Source of the DNA: Nitrospirota bacterium
GTDB lineage: Bacteria > Nitrospinota_A > UBA7883 > JACRGQ01
Assembly: GCA_024275775.1 (NCBI GenBank)
Contig: JAJRYM010000190.1
Location: forward strand, 1-16,122
Direction: 5' to 3'
Length of the DNA: 16,122 bases
The notes under the pieces were generated by a model. That model saw nothing but the letters and a program-made list of their open reading frames with translations. It made no database searches and had not been told where the DNA came from. Both the position numbers and the translations under genes were made by a program. Below, piece after piece: positions 1 through 7,052 of this stretch (within the stretch, counting starts at the first letter, position 1; each line of letters begins with the position of its first letter).

Positions 1-367
1 AAGAGCGGTGCTGGTTGAAAACCGGCGGTCGATGCTGAACATAATCAAAAAAAACCTCGCCGAAACTGTCCGCATGATTGACGGCGAACCGAAAGTGAAT
101 ACGCTGGCAACCGACGTTCTATCCCTCCTCGCCCGCTCTGCCAGGGAATCTTTCGATATCGTTTTTTGCGACCCCCCTTACGATTTCAGGAATCCGGCTA
201 ACATCATAGAGAAGCTGTTCGACGGTGGGTTTGTAAAAGAGGACGGGCTGATTATTTACGAAGCATCTTCAAAAAAAAGTCAGGAAATGCCGGAACCTGA
301 TAAAATCCGAAAGTATGGCGACACTTCCCTTCTTTTCTACTCGTACGCGGGGGTGAATAAAAAATGA
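1..367 (+). CDS. rsmD: 16S rRNA (guanine966-N2)-methyltransferase RsmD, C-terminal part
   Basis: This is the 3' two-thirds or so of an open frame that enters from the left edge (codons run from base 2); about 121 residues remain. RsmD is an SAM-dependent enzyme that methylates the N2 of G966 in 16S rRNA during 30S assembly in the cytoplasm. The recognisable part is FDIVFCDPPYDF at about bases 155-187: the DPPY tetrad is the catalytic motif IV of N2/N6 amino-methyltransferases, and hydrophobic strands surround it as in a Rossmann-like methyltransferase. The leading stretch (VENRRSMLNIIKKNL) fits the RsmD strand-helix where the adenine of SAM is bound. The GTG at base 8 is an internal Val codon, not a start. 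The stop overlaps the rmuC start (ATGA), suggesting coupled translation. Confidence 0.88.
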   Translation, partial: RAVLVENRRSMLNIIKKNLAETVRMIDGEPKVNTLATDVLSLLARSARESFDIVFCDPPYDFRNPANIIEKLFDGGFVKEDGLIIYEASSKKSQEMPEPDKIRKYGDTSLLFYSYAGVNKK

Positions 368-1467
368 TGAACGGCGGTTTTTGGATGATGCCCGCACTCT
401 TCCTCATAGCGCTCGGCGTCATTATTCTGCTTTTCGTTCTGTTGCGCAGGCCTCCCGCCAACGGCGTTAAGGAACTTGAAGAAAAACTTGAAAAAATAAG
501 CTCCGAACTGAACCGGCTTCTGCAGGAGCAGACCGGCCGCATCGTGGAAAATATCGGCAGGGTGCGCGATGAAAGCCGCGTTTCGATTAGCGACAGTTTC
601 ACGAAAACGCAAAAGGAGCTAAGCGAATCGCTCGCGGCGGGCAGGAGGGAGCTTGCGGAATCTCTTTCCTCCTCGCAGAAACTCCTTGCCGAAAAGCTGG
701 AGAACCTGCTGAAAGAGACCACGAATATCCGCGCGGTTTCCACCGGCATGCTGGAGGTCGGGAAAGATATCCGGCAATTGAGCGACATCCTTGAAGGAGG
801 CCAGACGCGGGGCGGGTTTGGAGAGTTTCAGCTTGAGCTGATTCTCAAGGAGGTTATCCCGGCCGACAGGTACAGGGAGCAGTACCGAATAGGCGAAGGT
901 GTGGTGGACGCCGCCATTTTCTTAAAAGACCGGATACTCTGCATCGACAGCAAGTTCCCGCTTGCCAACCTCAAAAAAAGTTACGACACCGAGGGCGATG
1001 AAAGCGCCAGATTCAGGCAGGCTTTTTTCACCGACGTAAAAAACCGCGCCCGCGAAATCAGCCGAAAATATATCGTGCCGGAAAAAACGCTCGATTTCGC
1101 CGTGATGTTCATACCGTCCGAAGCGGTTTTTCTGGAAATCGTTTCCAACAGCGAACTGCACAAAAAGCTTATTGATATGCGGGTCATTCCCGCTTCGCCG
1201 AATTTCCTTTACGTCTATTTTCAGGCGCTTGCCATCGGTTTTCGCGGGCTGGCGGTGGAGGCCGAGGCGGAGGAAATCATCCGCACCATCTCATCGCTGA
1301 AAGTCGGCTTTGAAAAGTTTCAGGATAATTTTCGGCTGGTCGGCCGCCATCTGGAGAACGCCATCAAGCAGTACAACGAAACCGAAAGGCAGTTCGAACG
1401 GTTCGATGCCACTCTCGGAAACCTGGAGGCCGGACGGGGAGATGACCGCCCGCAAGAGGACGCCTGA
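364..1467 (+). CDS. rmuC: RmuC family DNA recombination protein
   Basis: The product has 367 residues (366 if the second ATG at 367 is used). Residues 10-28 form one hydrophobic N-terminal membrane helix. Residues about 34-118 are a charged heptad-like coiled coil, and the conserved RmuC core spans about 135-345. Core signatures visible are GGQTRGGFGEFQLE (145-158), VVDAAIFL (180-187) and ILCIDSKFP (191-199). The D182 ... D195-x-K197 arrangement is what the family's predicted restriction-endonuclease-like (PD-D/ExK) fold would need. In E. coli, rmuC loss raises inversion at short inverted repeats, so the protein is thought to limit recombination; its biochemistry is poorly known. The start overlaps the rsmD stop as ATGA, and the 3' end overlaps the AlkC-like gene by 26 bp, so the three genes look like one operon. 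Confidence 0.92.
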   Translation: MMNGGFWMMPALFLIALGVIILLFVLLRRPPANGVKELEEKLEKISSELNRLLQEQTGRIVENIGRVRDESRVSISDSFTKTQKELSESLAAGRRELAESLSSSQKLLAEKLENLLKETTNIRAVSTGMLEVGKDIRQLSDILEGGQTRGGFGEFQLELILKEVIPADRYREQYRIGEGVVDAAIFLKDRILCIDSKFPLANLKKSYDTEGDESARFRQAFFTDVKNRAREISRKYIVPEKTLDFAVMFIPSEAVFLEIVSNSELHKKLIDMRVIPASPNFLYVYFQALAIGFRGLAVEAEAEEIIRTISSLKVGFEKFQDNFRLVGRHLENAIKQYNETERQFERFDATLGNLEAGRGDDRPQEDA

Positions 1468-2260
1468 GCCGACCGCGCCCCGCAAGGGGGCAAGGCGGAT
1501 ATCCGAAATACCCAAAGCAGTCTTAGCCGCGCTGGAAAAAGGAGAGACCGAAACAGCCAACCTCGTGGAATGGTTGGCGGTTGATACAGCTAAACTCCTG
1601 AAAAACATTTTGCGGGAGGTTGACGGCCGTATGCCGGTGCGTAAAATCATCGGCGAAGATTACGAGTCTCTGGGCGTCATGAAAAAGCTGGTACGGGTCG
1701 GCAATGGCCTTTTTGAATATGCCGGAACGCCGTCCGCCCGTAAGAAAATCTACCGGCAATTCGCCGAGCATCGTTGCGATATAGTGCGGTATTGGGCGGT
1801 TTATATGGATTCCGCCGACGCTTCCCCTGATATTGAAGCCCGGCTGTCGCGCGTTCGCCGGTTTGCGGCCGACCCGCATTTCGGGGTGCGGGAAATCGCC
1901 TGGATAGCCGTTAGGCCGTTTTTGGCGGATGAGCTTGATACAGGTATTGGACTTTTAATGGGGTGGGCGGTAGACGCAGACCCGAACATCCGGCGGTTCG
2001 CATCCGAGATTACCCGCCCGCGAGGTGTCTGGTGCTGTCATATAAAAGAGTTGAAGGAAAATCCCGAAAAAGGTTTCCAGCTTCTTGAGCCTCTGCGCTC
2101 CGATCCATCGCGGTACGTCGGGGATTCTGTCGGTAACTGGCTCAACGACGCCGGTAAGTCCGCGCCCGAGAAAGTGCTGAAACTTTGCAGTCGGTGGCGG
2201 CGGGAATCGCCCACGCCCGAAACCGCCTACATCGTCAAACGCGCCCTCCGCAACCTCTAG
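1442..2260 (+). CDS. AlkC/AlkD-like DNA alkylation repair protein (HEAT-like repeats)
   Basis: The 272-residue product starts at ATG 1442, which follows a purine-rich ribosome site (GGACGGGGAG). An upstream extension in this frame would only read antiparallel to nothing known and lies inside rmuC. The first 20 residues are basic and probably disordered. Residues about 135-272 are a run of short paired helices, as in HEAT-like alkylpurine glycosylases. Family-like strings are HFGVREIAWIAVRPF (146-160), RRFASEITRPRGVWC (184-198), DPSRYVGDSVGNWLNDAGK (221-239) and a C-terminal YIVKRALRNL. AlkC/AlkD enzymes excise N3- or N7-alkylated purines without base flipping. The 26-bp overlap with rmuC points to coupled expression with another DNA-maintenance gene. 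The fold assignment is firm; glycosylase activity is inferred, as I cannot map the catalytic residues with certainty. Confidence 0.75.
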   Translation: MTARKRTPEPTAPRKGARRISEIPKAVLAALEKGETETANLVEWLAVDTAKLLKNILREVDGRMPVRKIIGEDYESLGVMKKLVRVGNGLFEYAGTPSARKKIYRQFAEHRCDIVRYWAVYMDSADASPDIEARLSRVRRFAADPHFGVREIAWIAVRPFLADELDTGIGLLMGWAVDADPNIRRFASEITRPRGVWCCHIKELKENPEKGFQLLEPLRSDPSRYVGDSVGNWLNDAGKSAPEKVLKLCSRWRRESPTPETAYIVKRALRNL

Positions 2261-2272
2261 TAAAATGGGGGC

Positions 2273-2339
2273 AGGTCTTGAAATGCAATATTCGGGAGAG
2301 ACATCCTACCTGAATCGGATGAAATAAATTTCAAGACCT
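2273..2339. repeat. Nested inverted repeat between converging genes (possible bidirectional terminator)
   Basis: A perfect 12-bp inverted repeat (AGGTCTTGAAAT at 2273-2284, ATTTCAAGACCT at 2328-2339) encloses a second 7-bp pairing (ATTCGGG 2290-2296 with CCTGAAT 2309-2315, one G-U wobble). It lies in the 93-bp gap where the + strand AlkC-like gene and the - strand TIGR02757 gene converge, so a transcription terminator acting in both directions is the simplest reading. No clear T-run follows either arm, so a classical intrinsic terminator is not proven. A small dispersed palindromic element is an alternative. Confidence 0.5.
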
Positions 2340-2353
2340 TACCCGATGGTCCA

Positions 2354-3175
2354 TTACAGTGCGCTGTCGGTGCAGTGGTTTTTTAAAACGCATTGGATAC
2401 ATTTTTCGCGGACGGCATTCTTGGCGCAGTGGCCGAGTTTTCCTAGCGTACAGATGGCGAAATCGTAGCGGATTGGGTCTTCCGGATTCATTGCCCGCAG
2501 GTTATCGGTAAGCTCCAAAGCGCGGGCGAAGTTTTCGGGTCCTTTCCGCACGAGGCCGAGCCTCGCCGCGATCCTGTTTACGTGCACGTCGAGAGGGATG
2601 ATCAGTTCCGACTGGCTTACATGTTTCCAGAGGCCGAGGTCTAGGCCGTCTTTCCGCACCATCCACCTGAGGAAGAGGTTCATCCGTTTGCAGGCCGAGC
2701 CGTTGGCCGGTGACGGCACGAGAAACGCCCGCGTACTCTTTAGCTGTTTTTCGTTCGAGAAAAGTTTGGAAAAACCTTTCAGTCTGTCGGTATGGTTAGA
2801 GCCGTTTGCTACAAAAGCTTTTTCCAGCGAGCCGTATTCCGAATATATTTCCCTCAGCCGGTCCAACAGCCACAGCAGGTCGGCCCTTTTATGGAATCGG
2901 TATCGAAACAGACGGAACCGTCCGGAATATCCGCCCGCGACAAGAGTATCGAGAGGTTTCGGGCCGAGCTCGGCGAGAATGTAATTTACGTTTTTTACGA
3001 TAAGGTCGGCCCGCCCGTAGGCGAAGACCGACGCGATGAAAGCCGAAAGTGCGATATCTTTTTTTCGCCCGCGTGCCGGCACGCATTCCAACGGGTCGGG
3101 CGAGATGAACGAGCGGTCGAAGAGGCGGTAAAGCTTTTCCAGTCCGGCCTTCAAAGACCGTTCTTTACCGCCCAT
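2354..3175 (-). CDS. TIGR02757/DUF2400 family protein, endonuclease III-like; putative DNA glycosylase
   Basis: The 273-residue product matches the TIGR02757 family (GSACKRMNLFLRWMVR at 159-174, PLDVHVNRIAARLGL at 194-208). The family has no assigned function that I know of. The C-terminal half reads like endonuclease III. K163 in G-x-x-x-K-x-x-N sits where the helix-hairpin-helix lysine lies, and D196 in LDVHVNR sits where the catalytic Asp of VDTH-type motifs lies. The tail has C250-X8-C259-X2-C262-X5-C268, close to the [4Fe-4S] loop C-X6-C-X2-C-X5-C of EndoIII/MutY. The start is the ATG at 3175, two codons after an in-frame TAA. No good ribosome site precedes it, so translation may be coupled to the small gene 36 bp upstream. 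The family call is strong; the glycosylase/AP-lyase role is inference. Confidence 0.85.
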   Translation of the reverse strand: MGGKERSLKAGLEKLYRLFDRSFISPDPLECVPARGRKKDIALSAFIASVFAYGRADLIVKNVNYILAELGPKPLDTLVAGGYSGRFRLFRYRFHKRADLLWLLDRLREIYSEYGSLEKAFVANGSNHTDRLKGFSKLFSNEKQLKSTRAFLVPSPANGSACKRMNLFLRWMVRKDGLDLGLWKHVSQSELIIPLDVHVNRIAARLGLVRKGPENFARALELTDNLRAMNPEDPIRYDFAICTLGKLGHCAKNAVREKCIQCVLKNHCTDSAL

Positions 3176-3211
3176 TGCATTTTAGCGGGACGGTTATCCC
3201 TCTTGCATTTC

Positions 3212-3403
3212 CTATTCGCCCGCCGCCCCTTGTTTCTTCATCTTCTCGGCCATCCGTTTCTCGGTCACGGCCATTCGGGTTTTTCTCCGCTGAAGCCGTT
3301 TCACTTTTTTTCGCGCCTGCCTCTGTTCAACGCCTTCTTTACCAGTGCGCGCTTCTTTCGCTTTCTCGATTTTTTTATCGAGACTTTCCATTGTTGTTTT
3401 CAA
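3212..3403 (-). CDS. Small, highly basic helical protein of unknown function
   Basis: This 63-residue protein starts at TTG 3403. The reason to accept TTG is a perfect GGAGG (3413-3409) five bases upstream; the first ATG is four codons further in and too far from that site. The product is almost wholly charged (MESLDKKIEKAKEARTGKEG at residues 5-24, then KKVKRLQRRKTR at 33-44). It is rich in Lys, Arg and Glu, lacks Cys and membrane segments, and should form a single amphipathic helix or coiled coil. It ends 36 bp before the TIGR02757 gene on the same strand, so the two are probably one transcript. The high positive charge suggests RNA or DNA contact, but I do not recognise a family and give it no function. 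Confidence 0.62.
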   Translation of the reverse strand: MKTTMESLDKKIEKAKEARTGKEGVEQRQARKKVKRLQRRKTRMAVTEKRMAEKMKKQGAAGE

Positions 3404-3532
3404 TTTATCCTCCGGGAAAATGGTTATCAGCTAAACGGTGTAGAATTATACATCATCGTGGCGAATCGTATATCGGATGAAACCTCGATGCTTGGAAAGT
3501 GTCTATAATTTCAGGTTAATCGGTATGAATTT
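3404..3532. promoter_or_regulatory. Divergent promoter region between the small basic gene and the acyl-CoA synthetase
   Basis: This is a 129-bp gap between divergent genes and is AT-rich compared with its surroundings. A perfect TATAAT lies on each strand: 3450-3445 for the leftward unit, giving a leader of about 35 nt that contains the GGAGG, and 3504-3509 for the rightward acyl-CoA synthetase, giving a leader of only about 17 nt. Neither has a recognisable TTGACA at 16-18 bp, so an activator or another sigma factor may be needed. The -10 calls rest on sequence alone. Confidence 0.4.
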
Positions 3533-5395
3533 ATGATGTCGAAAAAAACGGTTTCTCAAATCATTCTCGGCTCCGCCGAAAAGCGCCCGGATAAAACCGC
3601 GCTCGCGAGAAAAGAGAACGGAAGCTGGAAACCGACAACCTACGGCGAATTGGCCGAAGAAACAGCGCGTTTCTCGCAGGCGCTTTTCGCCGAAAATTTC
3701 AGGCCGGGCGACCGGCTGGCGATAATGCTTCCCAACTCCCCGGAATGGGTGATAACGGATCTGGCGGCGCTCTCTTTCGGCGTCGTTGACGTGCCGATTT
3801 ATTCCACGCTTTCAGAAGAGCAGGTGTTCCATATCCTTTCCGATTCCGGCGCGAAGGGCGTTGTTACCACCAACGGCGTGCAGTTTAAAAAGCTGGCGAA
3901 AATCGCCGGCAACCTGCCGTCCCTTAAACTTATAATAACGGTAGAGAAAACGGAAAAACAGGTAGGCGATATTCGCACCGTAAATTTCCGAGACGCCATG
4001 AAGCGCGCCGGAGAGATAAGCGAAGAGGACAACAATGAACTAAGCGGTGCGCGGAAAAACGTAACCCCGGAAACTCTCGCTTCAATCATCTATACATCCG
4101 GCACTACCGGCCCGGCCAAAGGGGTGATGCTCTCCCACGGCAATTTCACCTCCAACGTCGCGGCTGTCCTCGACGCTCTGGATATAAACGAATCCGACAC
4201 GCATCTCTCCTTCCTTCCGCTTTCCCACGCGTTCGAGCGCACCGGCGGTTATTACACGGTTCTGGCGGCGGGTGGCTCCATCTACTATGCCGAGAGCATG
4301 GACTCGATTCCGGAAAACATGCGGGATGTAAAACCGACGGTCGTCATAAGCGTGCCGCGCCTGTTTGAAAAGATGGCCGCCCGCATCCGGGCGAAGGTGG
4401 AAAAGGCGCCGCCGTTGCGTCAAAAACTTTTCCGGTGGGCTATAGGCGTCGGCCGGCGGTTTTCCGCCGCCCCCGAACAAGCTTCATTCTGCCTGAAGGC
4501 GGCGCACGCAATCGCGCGGAAACTGGTTTTCAGCAAGCTCCAGCAAGCTATGGGCGGGCGGATAAGATTTTTCGTTTCCGGCGGCGCGCCTTTGGGCGAA
4601 GATGTGGCGACCTTTTTCCAAGCGGTCGGTATAACGATAATCGAAGGCTACGGGCTTACCGAAACGTCGCCGGTTATCGCCGTTAACCCTGTCGGGGCGG
4701 TAAAAATCGGCAGTGTCGGCAAACCGCTGGGCAATCTTGAGATCAAAATCGCCGATGACGGCGAACTGCTTGTAAAAGGCCCCAGCATTACGAAAGGTTA
4801 TTTCCGCGATGAGAAAGCGACGAGGGAGGCGATAGATAAGGACGGCTGGTTCCATACCGGCGACGTGGCAGAACTGGACGGCGGGTACATAAAAATCACC
4901 GACAGGAAAAAGAATATTCTCGTAATGTCCAACGGCAAGAACGTGGCGCCTCAGCCGATAGAATCGCGCCTCGTTTCGGATGATCTTATTGCGCAGGCCG
5001 TAGTGATAGGGAACAGCCGGAAATTCATCTCGGCGCTGATTGTGCCGGATTTCGAGGGTTTAAGTGAGTTTGCGAAACGGTGGAGAATCAAGGCCGCAAA
5101 CAGCGAGGAGCTTATAGCAAGCCCGGAGGTTTTCAGAATCTACGAAAAAAAAATAGCGCGTCTGATGGACGGGTTCGCCCGTTTCGAGAAGGTAAAGAGG
5201 TTCGCTCTTCTGCCGCGCGAGCTTTCCGAGCGGGAAGGGGAGCTTACCCCGACCCTCAAAATAAAGCGGAAAGTGGTGCTGGAAAAATATGCCGCTCTGA
5301 TTGACGGCTTATACGAATCGGAAAATTCAAAGCTTCATGATGATGGGAATGAAGGCGAGGTAAACGAGGTTAATAATAAGGATGGTTCCGTTTAG
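3533..5395 (+). CDS. Long-chain fatty-acid--CoA ligase (AMP-dependent synthetase)
   Basis: The 620-residue protein belongs to the ANL adenylating superfamily and activates a fatty acid to acyl-AMP and then acyl-CoA, feeding lipid synthesis or beta-oxidation. The landmarks are in order: the nucleotide loop YTSGTTGPAKGVML (187-200), SFLPLSHAFERTGGY (226-240), YGLTETSP (373-380), GWFHTGD (438-444), the hinge DRKKNI (457-462), and a C-terminal TPTLKIKRK segment holding the likely A10 catalytic lysine. The length and the SHAFER string fit the eukaryote-like FAA1/COG1022 group rather than E. coli FadD. The start is one of two tandem ATGs (3533 or 3536); the ribosome site is weak. The last 21 residues are hydrophilic, unlike the core, and are coded antisense to the end of the neighbouring membrane-protein gene. 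Exact chain-length preference cannot be read from the sequence. Confidence 0.9.
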   Translation: MMSKKTVSQIILGSAEKRPDKTALARKENGSWKPTTYGELAEETARFSQALFAENFRPGDRLAIMLPNSPEWVITDLAALSFGVVDVPIYSTLSEEQVFHILSDSGAKGVVTTNGVQFKKLAKIAGNLPSLKLIITVEKTEKQVGDIRTVNFRDAMKRAGEISEEDNNELSGARKNVTPETLASIIYTSGTTGPAKGVMLSHGNFTSNVAAVLDALDINESDTHLSFLPLSHAFERTGGYYTVLAAGGSIYYAESMDSIPENMRDVKPTVVISVPRLFEKMAARIRAKVEKAPPLRQKLFRWAIGVGRRFSAAPEQASFCLKAAHAIARKLVFSKLQQAMGGRIRFFVSGGAPLGEDVATFFQAVGITIIEGYGLTETSPVIAVNPVGAVKIGSVGKPLGNLEIKIADDGELLVKGPSITKGYFRDEKATREAIDKDGWFHTGDVAELDGGYIKITDRKKNILVMSNGKNVAPQPIESRLVSDDLIAQAVVIGNSRKFISALIVPDFEGLSEFAKRWRIKAANSEELIASPEVFRIYEKKIARLMDGFARFEKVKRFALLPRELSEREGELTPTLKIKRKVVLEKYAALIDGLYESENSKLHDDGNEGEVNEVNNKDGSV

Positions 5396-5794
5396 CATCG
5401 CCGATACGGCATGTATCTTCCCGAAAGATTTTCTGAGTTCCGCTTTTTTCGCGTCCGGCGTCGCTTCTGCGCGCATTTCGGCTTTTATCGTTCGCGCCTT
5501 CCCGCCCACGACTAGGCCGGAGGTTAAAGCGAGAACGGCCGAAACCGCCAGCAGGATGAGCGGCATTCTTATCGCCGCGATGTTTCCTTTGCCGATCATT
5601 AAAAGCGTAACGATAAGCGTGAAAGCGGAAATGTAGCCGAGAATCCAGTATTTGGGGAAAATCACGCCGACAACCGTCCCGGCATCGTGCCGCGAGAGCG
5701 TTCTAAATATCGCCGGAGCGCCTATGGTCGTGAAGAAAATCATTCCGCCCAGCCATGTCGATATCGCCAGCAAATGAATATATTTAATAAGCAT
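5327..5794 (-). CDS. DUF4149 (TMEM205-like) integral membrane protein
   Basis: The 155-residue protein has four predicted membrane helices at about 4-26, 48-66, 77-97 and 133-153. A charged loop lies between helices 3 and 4 (about 99-126, rich in Lys, Glu and Ala). The N-terminal pattern HLLAISTWLGGMIFFT (7-22) followed by APAIFRTL is typical of DUF4149 proteins, whose function is unknown; suggestions of copper or metal handling exist for some relatives but nothing here shows that. The start ATG 5794 has an AAAGG about six bases upstream. It lies 23 bp after tyrS on the same strand and is probably cotranscribed. Its last 69 bp, coding part of helix 4 and the tail, overlap the convergent acyl-CoA synthetase. 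Confidence 0.8.
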   Translation of the reverse strand: MLIKYIHLLAISTWLGGMIFFTTIGAPAIFRTLSRHDAGTVVGVIFPKYWILGYISAFTLIVTLLMIGKGNIAAIRMPLILLAVSAVLALTSGLVVGGKARTIKAEMRAEATPDAKKAELRKSFGKIHAVSAMLNGTILIINLVYLAFIPIIMKL

Positions 5795-5817
5795 GTTTTA
5801 CCTTTCTTGTGTGAGTT

Positions 5818-7023
5818 TTATCTGCGCGTCAGACGGACGTACTTTTTCTTGCCGAGACGTATTACGTATTCGCCCGGCCCGACTGCGTATCGTTCGTCGT
5901 TTATTCTTTCGCCGTTCACCGCGAGGCCTCCCTGCTTTATAAGCCTTCTTGCTTCCGAGGCGCTTTTCACCGCGCCGTTAGAGGCCAGGATGGAAGCGAG
6001 CGGTTCGGCATCTCTTTCCCATGAGTGCGCGATGGTTTCCATCTCGTCCGGCACCTCTTTTTTTCTGAACTGCGCGTTGAACCCTTCTTCGGCTTCTTCG
6101 GCTGTCGCCTCGCCGTGAAAACGGGCGACGATTTTTTTCGCCAGTTCCATCTTGGCTGTGCGCGGATGTTTTGCGCCGGACGCAAGCGCCTCTTTAAGTT
6201 CCCCGAAATTTTCTATCGAAAGCCCCCCGACCAGCTCGTAGTATCTAATCATCAGCTCGTCGGAAATCGACATAACCTTGCCTAGAATTTCGCGCGGCGG
6301 TTCATCCACGCCGATATAGTTGCCGAGCGATTTGCTCATCTTGTTCACGCCGTCGGTCCCTTCGAGAATCGGCATGGTAAGCACCACCTGCGGCGACTGC
6401 CCGGCATCCCTCTGCAATTCCCGCCCCACGAGGAGGTTGAATTTCTGGTCGGTTCCGCCTATCTCCACGTCCGCTTTCAGCGCCACCGAGTCGTGCCCCT
6501 GTATGAGCGGATAAAGAAACTCGTGCACGGCTATCGGTTTTCCAGCTTTGTATCGATTGGAAAAATCGTCCCGCTCCAGCATCCGCGCCACGGTATAGCC
6601 GGAGGCCAGCTTTATCATTTCTCCGCCCGTGAATTTTCCCATCCATTCGGAGTTGAAAACGACTTTCGTTTTTGCGGGATCGAGTATCTTGAACACCTGT
6701 TGCTGATAGGTGCGGGCGTTGTTCTTTATCTCGTCGGCGGAAAGCGGCGGGCGCGTTTCGGATTCTCCCGAAGGGTCCCCGATGGCGGCTGTAAAATCGC
6801 CGATAAGAAAAACAACCTGATGCCCCAGTTCCTGAAACTGCCGGAGCTTGTGAATAAGCACCGTGTGGCCGATATGGATATCCGGGGCGGTCGGATCGAA
6901 CCCTGCTTTGACGGTAAGCGGCCGTCCGGTTTTGAGCTTTGCGCGCAGTTCGTCCTCGCTTATGATTTCAACCGCGCCCTGGCGTATCGTCTCCAGCTGT
7001 TTTTCAATCGTTACGCTTACCAT
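5818..7023 (-). CDS. tyrS: Tyrosyl-tRNA synthetase
   Basis: The 401-residue class I synthetase charges tRNA-Tyr. The HIGH motif is intact at residues 50-53 (PDIHIGH), the KMSKS motif at 228-232, and the tyrosine/ATP pocket string GGTDQKFN at 189-196. GDFTAAIGDPSG (75-86) follows the first helix. A C-terminal S4 RNA-binding domain covers about 340-401 and should grip the tRNA anticodon and variable arm. The EIGGTDQ spacing and overall length fit the TyrRS subgroup found in many Gram-negative bacteria (the TyrZ/type-2 branch), rather than the E. coli type. The ATG at 7023 is preceded by no clear ribosome site, and only 29 bp separate it from the divergent radical SAM gene, so its promoter must overlap that gene or its leader must be very short. 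Confidence 0.95.
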   Translation of the reverse strand: MVSVTIEKQLETIRQGAVEIISEDELRAKLKTGRPLTVKAGFDPTAPDIHIGHTVLIHKLRQFQELGHQVVFLIGDFTAAIGDPSGESETRPPLSADEIKNNARTYQQQVFKILDPAKTKVVFNSEWMGKFTGGEMIKLASGYTVARMLERDDFSNRYKAGKPIAVHEFLYPLIQGHDSVALKADVEIGGTDQKFNLLVGRELQRDAGQSPQVVLTMPILEGTDGVNKMSKSLGNYIGVDEPPREILGKVMSISDELMIRYYELVGGLSIENFGELKEALASGAKHPRTAKMELAKKIVARFHGEATAEEAEEGFNAQFRKKEVPDEMETIAHSWERDAEPLASILASNGAVKSASEARRLIKQGGLAVNGERINDERYAVGPGEYVIRLGKKKYVRLTRR

Positions 7024-7052
7024 ATCAGGTTCAAAAGGTTACCATAATTGGT

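Noticed and set aside
252..788. 178-codon - strand frame opposite rsmD/rmuC
   Set aside because: Ser/Phe-rich shadow of the rmuC coiled-coil codons.
1310..1441. Upstream extension of the AlkC-like frame
   Set aside because: It lies in the rmuC C-domain; the conserved protein begins after ATG 1442, which has its own ribosome site.
2792..3508. 238-codon + strand frame opposite the TIGR02757 and small basic genes
   Set aside because: No ribosome site and no recognisable motif; the opposite strand carries a clear family match and a well-placed GGAGG.
6493..7047. 184-codon + strand frame opposite tyrS
   Set aside because: Antisense to the HIGH/KMSKS-bearing synthetase; no motif of its own.
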